Source: Nigrospora sphaerica
Lineage: Eukaryota; Ascomycota; Sordariomycetes; Amphisphaeriales; Apiosporaceae
Length of the DNA stretch: 64,000 nt
Direction of reading: 5' to 3'
Assembly (NCBI GenBank): GCA_018287875.1
Contig: JAGVVL010000013.1
Span: 4,092,001-4,156,000 of the forward strand
Shown here: piece after piece, positions 57,486 through 64,000 of the stretch
Position numbering within the stretch: position 1 is the first letter of the stretch
How the letters are laid out: each line of letters begins with the position of its first letter
Made by a program: the position numbers and the translations under genes
The notes under the pieces: generated by a model
Database searches by the model: none
What the model saw: the letters and a program-made list of their open reading frames with translations, nothing else
What the model was told of the DNA's origin: nothing

Positions 57486-58850
57486 TTACCGGGGCAAGGA
57501 CCGCGTCCCCCCCTGGCCACCCGCCGACCTTTTGTCTGTGTGCGTCACCATCGCCCGCACCGCCCCCACGTACGTCGCGGTCCCGACGTTTCTCGTGGTG
57601 CTGATCCTTGCCACCTGGTGTCGGACCTCGGCCGGCAGCTGGTCGACGAGTGCCAGTTTCATTGCTAGTGACGGAATCACGTCGTGGTAGCTGATCTCCC
57701 CAGCCATGTAGTCTGGTCGCCGCGATAGCGGATCCGCCGGGTTCGTGGCCCCCTTCCGATATTCCATATCGAAGTCAAAATGCGAGAGCCTGTACACCCA
57801 TCTTGCGAGGCGGCCTCGTAAGTCTCTCGCCGGTGCTTCCACGACCCCTTTCAGTGCCTGGTGGTCGGTCCAGACCGTGAACTTGGCGCTCAGCCCCTCA
57901 AGGTAGTGTCTCCAATGCTCGAGTGATTCGACAATCGCTAGCAGTTCCTTTTGGCCCGTGGCCCAGTTCAGCTCGGGCGCCGTGAGTTTCCGCGACCAGT
58001 AGGCGACTGGCCTCCACTCGCCACCTCCTTGTTTCTGTGATAGGATGCCTGAGACTGCCCTATCACTCGCGTCTGTCTCGACCCTGCTAGTTTTCTCCGG
58101 GTCCCAGTGTCGGAGCACCGTCGCCGAAGTGAACGCGTGCTTTAGCTCTTCGAACGCCTTCTGTGCGTCCAGGGGCCACTGGAACGGGCCCTTCTTCCGG
58201 CCGGCCTCCATGCCTTTCAGTAGCGCCGTAATCGGTGCCGTGATATGCGAGTACTTCGCAATGAACTTCCTATAGAAGTTGGTGAACCCTAGGAACACTT
58301 GGATGTCCCGGTACGACTCAGGAGGCTGCCATTCCTGCACGGCTATCACTCGTTTCGGGTCCATCTTTAAGCCTACTCGGCCGACCACGAATCCTAGGAA
58401 CTCGATTTCCTCTTTAAAGAATTCGCACTTCGAGATCTTCGCAAATAGCTCGTGCTCCTTCAGCCGTTCGCACACCATTCGGAGATGCGTCGCGTGTTCC
58501 TTCGCGTCCTGCGAGTAGATGACGATGTCGTCGAGGTAAACCACGCAAATGGTGTCAATGAGCCCTGCTAATGCCTTCTGCATATAGGCCTGAAACGTGG
58601 CGGGCGCGTTCGTGAGCCCCATGGCCATCACGTTATACTCGAAGTGGCCGTACTTCGTTCGGAACGCGGTCTTCCAGCGGTCGCCCTCTGCGATTGCGAG
58701 GCGAAAATAGGCGTCTCGTAAATCCATCTTCGAGAACACCTTCGCCGACCCCAGCTGATCCATCAGCTCGCTAATTAGCGGAAGCGGATATCGGTTCTTT
58801 ACCGTGACCTTATTTAGGCCCCGGTAATCGACGCATAGTCGTAGACTGCC
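57486..58850 (-). CDS. Reverse transcriptase and RNase H of the young element
   Basis: RT runs from the LCVDYRGLNKVTVKNRYPLP region through SKMDLRDAYFRLAI and the catalytic VVYLDDIVIYS, followed by LGFTNFYRKFI. RNase H follows (RVETDASDRAVSGILS, the NWATGQKELLAIVESLEHWR helix, TVWTDHQALKGV). Catalytic residues are intact. The upstream protease-RT frame (58,814 and higher) enters through a run of A bases at about 58,848-58,852, where one A appears to be missing. That breaks an otherwise perfect junction. Confidence 0.9.
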   Translation of the reverse strand, partial: GSLRLCVDYRGLNKVTVKNRYPLPLISELMDQLGSAKVFSKMDLRDAYFRLAIAEGDRWKTAFRTKYGHFEYNVMAMGLTNAPATFQAYMQKALAGLIDTICVVYLDDIVIYSQDAKEHATHLRMVCERLKEHELFAKISKCEFFKEEIEFLGFVVGRVGLKMDPKRVIAVQEWQPPESYRDIQVFLGFTNFYRKFIAKYSHITAPITALLKGMEAGRKKGPFQWPLDAQKAFEELKHAFTSATVLRHWDPEKTSRVETDASDRAVSGILSQKQGGGEWRPVAYWSRKLTAPELNWATGQKELLAIVESLEHWRHYLEGLSAKFTVWTDHQALKGVVEAPARDLRGRLARWVYRLSHFDFDMEYRKGATNPADPLSRRPDYMAGEISYHDVIPSLAMKLALVDQLPAEVRHQVARISTTRNVGTATYVGAVRAMVTHTDKRSAGGQGGTRSLPR

Positions 58851-61047
58851 GTCCTTTTTGGCACGAATAGCACGGGTGCCCCCGCCGGGCTCGTGGAGTG
58901 CCTAATGCGACCGGTTTCCAACGCCTTCGCGAGGTACTCCTCGAGCTCCTTTCGTTGCGGTTCTGAGAGGGGATAGATAGGTCCGTGTGGAGGCTGTGCG
59001 CCGGGGATGAGGTCGATCGTGTGCGGTGTCTCTCCTAAAATAGGCGGCTCCGCGGCTGCGGACTCACTAAACACGACCTCGTACTCCTTTAAACAGGCTG
59101 GTAGCGCGACGGTCCCTATGGGCGGTTCGTCGTCAAGCCCCGGTATCGCCGACGCGTCACCTAACTCTAGCCTCGCTAGCTGGGCGATTAGCACCGGTTC
59201 GCCTTCGGTCGCTTCGCGGGCGAACTCCTCTGGCCCCACGAACTGCATCACTCTAAACGTGAACGTGTCTGGCTTTCGTGTGTCTAAGGTAATTCCCTCC
59301 CGCCCCATGCCCGGGCGGGACAGTAGCACCTGGGCCGCGTGCTTATCTCGGCGCACGACGAAGAACACCTGCGTGAACCTCCGTACCTGCCCTTGCACGT
59401 CTTGCATCTCTATCGCCGCTTCCACGGCGCCATAGCACCGTAGCGGCTGCCCGTCGACCCCTAAAAGTCGCGGCAGAGTTATGGGGACTTTCGTAACCCA
59501 ACCCCTCGTGACGGCTCGATCCGCCGTCCGCTTTGCGATCACGTTGACCTCGGCCCCCGAATCCAGGTCGATCCGAATCGGCTTCTTCGCTCGGCCGAGT
59601 TCGTCGCATAACTGGCCCGTGGTGCGCATGGCCGCGCCTAGCACCCCTGTCGCGCGGTGTGTGTCCGCTGAGTCGTCTTGCGCTCCGTCCGGCTCAGCTA
59701 CACATTTCCCGCCTCGCTCGCGCTCCAGTCGGAGTCGGATCGGTACTGGGGCGTCTCTTGCTTCACCTCTGCCGCCTGGATCCGCGCGCCGGCCGCTCGT
59801 GTAGCGCCGGTGTGCGCCGCCGGGGATTGCCTGCCCGGCGGCTTGGCCGTACAATCCCGCTGGATATGGCCCCCTCGCCGCATTTATAGCAACGGACGTA
59901 CTTCGGGCGGGGTCTCCTCTCGGTGGCGCCTGGGCCGAACCCCCTCGACGAACCTTCGACGCTGGTTGCACCACCGCCTGGTTCACATACCCCTGTCGGG
60001 TCCCGCTAAACTCGTGCTCGGCCCGGGGTCGCTTCCTTCCTCCCGGAGTCCCGTCGCGTGTCCCTTCGCGATCCCTTCGCTGATAAGGGGAGAGGATCTG
60101 CCATCGACGCTCCGCCTCGTGGGCGACCGCTTGGGCGTCGGTGATAGCAACGTTATCCCGAATGATGTCCATCCGTAGCCACGGTCGCAGCTTGAGTAGG
60201 AACTCGTGTGCGATGAGGGGCTGGCCTGCGATGCTCTCTCGAACCCGTCGCTGCCACGCGGACCACTCGTTATAGAACTGTGTCGGCGATTGGTCGGCCG
60301 TTTGCCGGATCCGTTGTAGCGCCGCCATTGACCTCTGCATATTCTGAGCCGGGTCGATGTGTTCCCGTCGAATGAACTTTAAGAAGTCTGCCCACTTGGC
60401 CTGCTCGCTGTATTTCCCTTGCGGGTATAGATCTTCGGCGTGGGTGCGCCACTCGCTTTGCAAGGCGTAGTCCACGTTGGTGAGGGCCCATTCGATATAG
60501 CGAGCATCCGTCTGGTCGGGTCGGCTCTCGTTTTGTTGTTCCACCGCCACGATCCAGCTTCGGATCTCCACGTGGGTCGAGGCCTCCTCTAGCTTCTTGC
60601 ATGCGTAAGTCGGTGGCTTCTCGTACGTGCGCGGTTCTCCGCTCGTGCTCCGACTGGGCGGCGTTAGTCCTTGACCCCGTTGGCGGTCGGCTCGGTCCGC
60701 CGTCATCATCTCGATCATCTTCTGCTGTGTCTTCAGCAGCGCGCGGAGAAGGTCGTTCTCCCGCGTGGCGACCCGGAACAGATCGGACTCCGAGGGGTTG
60801 ACATGTCGGGTCCCGGCGTTGGGCTTGGATCCGTTTCGCCGGATGGTCGCGGTTCGTCCGCGCCCGTGGGCCCTTCGTCCATTGGGAACGGGCGCCCCTC
60901 CACCGTGCCCGCTCCGGTAGTCAGGGCGCCGGGGATCGCCGCGTTGCTCGGCGCGGCTGGCTCGTTGGCTCCTAACCCTAAGTTGGGGTGAGAGCTTGCT
61001 TGACCGGGCGTCGAGCTGTCGGGGCGCGATCGGGTAGCGGGTGCCAT
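58814..61047 (-). CDS. Gag and protease region of the young element
   Basis: The ATG at 61,047 (MAPATRSRPDSSTPGQASSH) starts Gag. After a one-base shift near 60,785, the main capsid-like region runs in another frame (SDLFRVATRENDLLRALLKT ... FYNEWSAWQRRVRESIAGQP). The nucleocapsid zinc knuckle CYKCGEGGHIQRDC (about 59,900-59,860) is back in the first frame and ends near 59,698. Protease follows in the capsid frame (IRIDLDSGAEVNVIAKR). The RT N-terminus (PPHGPIYPLSEPQRKELEEY ... APVLFVPK) comes next. The knuckle-to-protease overlap resembles a normal gag-pol frameshift junction. The two shifts inside Gag are not expected in an active element. Confidence 0.8.
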
Positions 61048-61083
61048 AGCCGGCTCGTTCTCGTGGTGTAGAGATTGAAGAAT

Positions 61084-61316
61084 TGTAACGGAATGATACG
61101 AATCGAACGAGGTGACTATGTGCACGCAATTCCAATGACTGGCTGGCTGTATTGACTTCAATCTGGCCGTCCCTCCGTTTGCGGGCGCGGCCAGATTCTG
61201 CATAAGGGCGCCCCGGATTAACGTGGCGCCGCTCCGCCGTTTCGGCGACCGCCCTGGCGCTTGCTTCCCGCCGGCGCGCCGACGCACCGCCGATCCGCCC
61301 GCCCGGCCCCTTTACA
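61084..61316 (-). repeat. 5' LTR of the young element
   Basis: 233 bp, the same as the copy at 51,909-52,141 by eye. It is followed by AAATA, the right target duplication. Confidence 0.95.
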
Positions 61317-61516
61317 AAATACCACGAGAAGTATCCAGATAACGCAGGACCGCCGAAGCGACTTGCTTTATAGCTTGACGCCGCAGCTAACGACAAAATC
61401 GATCTACCTCACGCCGATAACAACTCTCTGGCTTTGACGAACCAAACGAGAAAGAGAATTGCCTAGAAGAAGTGGCCAAAACTTGCGGATAAGTTTTATT
61501 TCTTAAGGGGGAGTAA

Positions 61517-61732
61517 TGTTACGGTATAGGTATATAAGTATAAGGGCGTGGCAACGTATAGACAACTTACCGCTGCCTGGCGGTACGCACCGCCGCTGGC
61601 TGGATATATTTCTGCCAAACAATAACTAAGAGGAGCCTATTCCTTCTCTTCTTTTCCTCTTCACCTGTAGTTTCTGCATCTCTATAGAACCTTTAGGTCA
61701 TCAACAGATCCCTTGTTCCTTAAACCGTGACA
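61517..61732 (+). repeat. 3' LTR of degraded copy 2
   Basis: 216 bp, TGTTACGG to CCGTGACA, preceded by a purine tract and followed by TTAAT. Confidence 0.95.
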
Positions 61733-61737
61733 TTAAT

Positions 61738-62058
61738 GCAAAGTATAGCGCTTAAGACTTAAACGTGCCTTAAACTCAGAACGGGGAGATTAAGGTTCAC
61801 GACTAGGCCATTGCTAACGAGCTCAGCTATATTAACAAGATAGAGATCTTAACATATATAGCGGGATAAACTATTGACTTAGCCTTCTTTAACATTTATT
61901 TTATAGTAGTGGAGATAGATCCAAGGCTTTAGATAAGTGTAAACTACAAAACGATCTGAATTTTCATTTTCTAAAGCGACTAAATATTAAGAACACGGTT
62001 TTATTACTCGATACTAAATAATAAACTCAAAGCTTTTATTAGCTAAATCGCGCTCGGT
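61738..62058. other. TA-rich degraded DNA
   Basis: No gene was recognised. It is the right-hand continuation of the degraded host sequence into which copy 2 was inserted. Confidence 0.45.
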
Positions 62059-62365
62059 ATTAGAACAGACAAACACTAGGTGTAGTGCCTGGTGGAAAGA
62101 CGCGGTCGTGAGGTCGATCCCTAATAATGTGATAGACATGCCCTCGATTTAGGACGTGCAAGTCCTTGATCAAGTGTACATCTATCACCCAAGTAAAAGT
62201 GAGGTCCAACTAGGACAATAACTGGGACAAAAACGGTTATTGAGTGATGGTCTCAAAAGATAAAAGAAGTGAACATGTTTTGTTGTGTCTTGTCTCTACG
62301 GTGGAAGCTGGACGGCTACTTATAGGTCTGCAAGTCCTTGATCGATTCTGGCATTGACGGGTACT
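62059..62365 (-). repeat. Dispersed repeat A, right (inverted) copy
   Basis: This is the reverse-complement partner of 44,387-44,690, nearly identical over about 300 bp. It includes GGTCGATCC, GACGTGCAAGTCCTTGATCA and CTACGGTGGAAGCTGGACGG. Confidence 0.75.
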
Positions 62366-62723
62366 GCACCTAATTACTGCCAAAATCTCGAGATATAAAG
62401 CCTTACGCCACTTCTCCTAATATAGACGGTGGATTAATTAAACAAACAGGTAACAGAGATTCTAGCCCTATTATATAGAGCGTTAAAATATTTGAGAAGC
62501 AGTTAATTTACAACGGTTATAATGCGCTATAGTAAATCAACGCTTATTAAGAAGCGAGAGACGCGCTCTAACGAGTAAAACAACACTATTAAAGAGATTA
62601 GAGTGACTTGAAAGAACGAAGACACTTCTTTACAGTTATATAGAAAGAATAGCGAGAATATTAGGAAAGGTGAATCAACTCTATTTAGTTTATTTAAGAC
62701 CTATATAAGGTCGTCTAATAATA
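62366..62723. other. TA-rich degraded DNA
   Basis: Stop-dense sequence with no readable domain. Confidence 0.45.
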
Positions 62724-63318
62724 TATTGCAGGTATAAAACTCATTATATACCATTCTCTGTTACTACGGACTAAGCTATGCACTTAACGGAAAGCTAGTC
62801 TTTTGACCAAGCCTATCCTAAAGCTTGAGCCAGCCTACTCTGAAGCACGGGCCAGCTTACCCGTAAGCATGGCCTGCCTTACCCGCAAGCGTGGCGTACG
62901 CTATCCGAAAGCTTCTACGAGTTTTCACGAGTTTCACGAGTTTCTACAAGTTTCTACATGGCTCTCTAAAGCCTCCACAAGCCCCCATAAGGCTTTATGA
63001 ACCTCTATAAGGTTCTATATGCTTTTAAGCCACATAATCACTTACGCAATCACTTACGCGTCCTTCTTTTTGTATTACTAAGAGGATAAGGGTTTAACAG
63101 GTATAAGTAAGGGCTGAATCTCCTCTCTCTGTATATTTAGTCTATCTTTAAGCAAGTAAGTAAGTAAGTAAGCAAGCATACGAAATACACTCTCGTTTCT
63201 TTTAAAGAGAAGTTCCTTATTCTTCTGTATATCTTTACTTATAAGAAACAATCTCTGATATTAAAAGAGTCTTCATAAAGAGTTGCTTTCTCCTTTGATC
63301 AAACCACTACTTTTAATA
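62724..63318 (-). repeat. LTR B-like copy, inverted and degraded
   Basis: This is the reverse-complement relative of the solo LTR at 50,042-50,619. It shares GCTTGC/GCAAGC microsatellite runs, CACTTACGCAATCACTTACG and AAGCATGGCCTGCC words. The ends are altered by apparent transitions (TATTGCAGG for TGTTGCAGG). Flanking TAATA / TGATA could be a mutated target duplication. Confidence 0.7.
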
Positions 63319-63742
63319 TGATATAAACTATAGCCCATCTTATAGGCACTTTCTTTAGTTATCGGGGATAAGACGATTGAAGGTACGGAAGAGAAGGCAC
63401 ACGCCTTATATAAGGCCCTTTTAAAGCTATTCACGGACGCTAAAGACTTTGAGGACAACCCTCTTAAGATCTCGACGGTACTACGGCGCATCCTAGCTTA
63501 GAGCACTCACATATTTAAGGAGGAGCTAATAGCTACTATAATCGTAGTGAAGAGCACTTTGCTTAAGACCGATAGAATGTTAGTACGGCTGCTAAAAGCG
63601 TGCTAAGAGGCTATTTAAGAACCCGTATAGTCCCTCTTTTAAGCCTACTATTACGGACCAACGGCAGGACCAACGCCCAACACAGGCCGCCTTACCCCTT
63701 ATAGCCAGCGCTTGCACAACCCTGCATAAAGTAAGGGAGGAA
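63319..63742. other. Unrecognised, transposon-like
   Basis: A discontinuous open frame on the plus strand shows no family I recognise. It ends in a purine-rich tract (AAGTAAGGGAGGAA, 63,729-63,742) directly before an LTR-like start, so it may be the 3' end of an outer retrotransposon. Confidence 0.4.
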
Positions 63743-64000
63743 TGTACCGCCACCCTGTCAGAGTGTAAGGATCCGAAGGAATCACAATGGCACCGTCAGG
63801 TATAGGGTAGCGAAGGGCAGGCTCCATTCCACTGCAAGACTGATTCTTGCAGAATCCAAGTTCAGGTCGGGCGCCAGCAGTGCGCCCGCTCCTCGCTAGT
63901 AGGCTGCCGGTGGGTCTGTACCGCAGGTCAGGTGACCAGCCTGCGGATGCACCTCTCCAGCGCCTCCTCCCTTACACAGAGCCTCAGTCCGGCCACAGGT
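63743..64000 (+). repeat. LTR-like sequence at window edge
   Basis: It begins TGTACCGCCACCCTG after a purine tract, and its central part (63,775-63,985) matches the AT-richer segment at 42,214-42,430 in direct orientation. It runs off the window. It is a probable LTR of an older retrotransposon within which the nested stack accumulated. Confidence 0.6.

Larger units (their letters stand above)
51909..61316 (-). mobile_element. Young Ty3/gypsy chromovirus with antisense cargo gene
   Basis: A 9.4-kb element in minus orientation. Its 233-bp LTRs (51,909-52,141 and 61,084-61,316) appear identical by direct reading. The perfect target duplication AAATA lies at 51,904-51,908 and 61,317-61,321. A purine tract (complement of CCCCCCC at 52,144-52,150) lies beside the 3' LTR. 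The GC-rich, codon-coherent interior lacks the TA-rich decay around it, so insertion postdates the decay of its host element. The minus-strand order is Gag, CCHC knuckle, protease, RT, RNase H, integrase, chromodomain. About 3.5 kb then carries an opposite-strand gene before the 3' LTR. Confidence 0.95.
45822..61732 (+). mobile_element. Ty3/gypsy chromovirus, degraded copy 2 (host of nested insertions)
   Basis: Plus-strand sister of the element at 11,770-17,774. LTRs of 216 bp lie at 45,822-46,037 and 61,517-61,732. Target duplications TTAAT lie at 45,817-45,821 and 61,733-61,737. A purine tract AAGGGGGAGTAA precedes the 3' LTR. Two later insertions interrupt it: a solo LTR (50,042-50,619) and a young Ty3/gypsy element (51,909-61,316) that splits the chromodomain region. 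Removing both leaves about 5.9 kb, close to copy 1. All internal frames contain many stops. Confidence 0.95.

Noticed and set aside
45822..61732. Idea of a single giant (16-kb) retrotransposon
   Set aside because: Target duplications CAATC and AAATA with LTR ends show that 578 bp and 9.4 kb are later insertions. The element itself is about 5.9 kb.

Overview
The window looks like nuclear DNA of a filamentous ascomycete, probably of the Hypocreales/Sordariomycetes type. Genes carry short introns (47-130 bp, GT-AG, CTAAC/CTGAC-like branch sites). Their families are fungal: PKS-NRPS, DHA2-type MFS transporter, fungal P450, LaeA-like methyltransferase. Stretches of extremely TA-rich, stop-riddled transposon DNA suggest repeat-induced point mutation (RIP). 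All calls come from reading the sequence; no database search was possible.

Region 1 (1.2-20 kb) is the wreck of a secondary-metabolite cluster. From left to right it holds an O-methyltransferase pseudogene, a chimera of a lipocalin-like (Diels-Alderase-type) protein joined to a trans-acting enoyl reductase, and a PKS-NRPS hybrid synthase. The synthase is cut in two. KS-AT-DH lies at 5.5-8.8 kb, a piece of A plus T and a terminal reductase/Dieckmann domain lies at 18.1-19.9 kb, and 9.3 kb of transposons sits between them. The gene set resembles decalin/tetramic-acid pathways, but every core gene is broken.

Region 2 (20-42 kb) is mostly intact. It holds a secreted PAN-like protein, a pogo/Fot1-like transposon (25.3-27.2 kb) and a disrupted F-box gene. 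Then come six apparently functional genes: aldo-keto reductase, PrnB/IDO-superfamily-like protein, SAM methyltransferase, MFS transporter, cytochrome P450 and old yellow enzyme. They look like tailoring and export genes of a biosynthetic cluster whose core enzyme is dead or elsewhere.

Region 3 (42-64 kb) is a nested transposon stack. A degraded chromodomain Ty3/gypsy element (45,822-61,732, TSD TTAAT) contains a solo LTR (50,042-50,619, TSD CAATC). It also contains a young Ty3/gypsy element (51,909-61,316, TSD AAATA) whose two 233-bp LTRs appear identical. A sister of the degraded element (11,770-17,774, TSD TATAG) is the main insertion that splits the PKS-NRPS.

The most unusual feature is inside the young element. 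Between its chromodomain and 3' LTR lies about 3.5 kb carrying a second gene on the opposite strand. That gene contains well-formed spliceosomal introns and encodes an acidic, Cys-motif-bearing protein I do not recognise. Antisense introns would survive retrotransposition, so this looks like host-gene capture or an unusual accessory gene.
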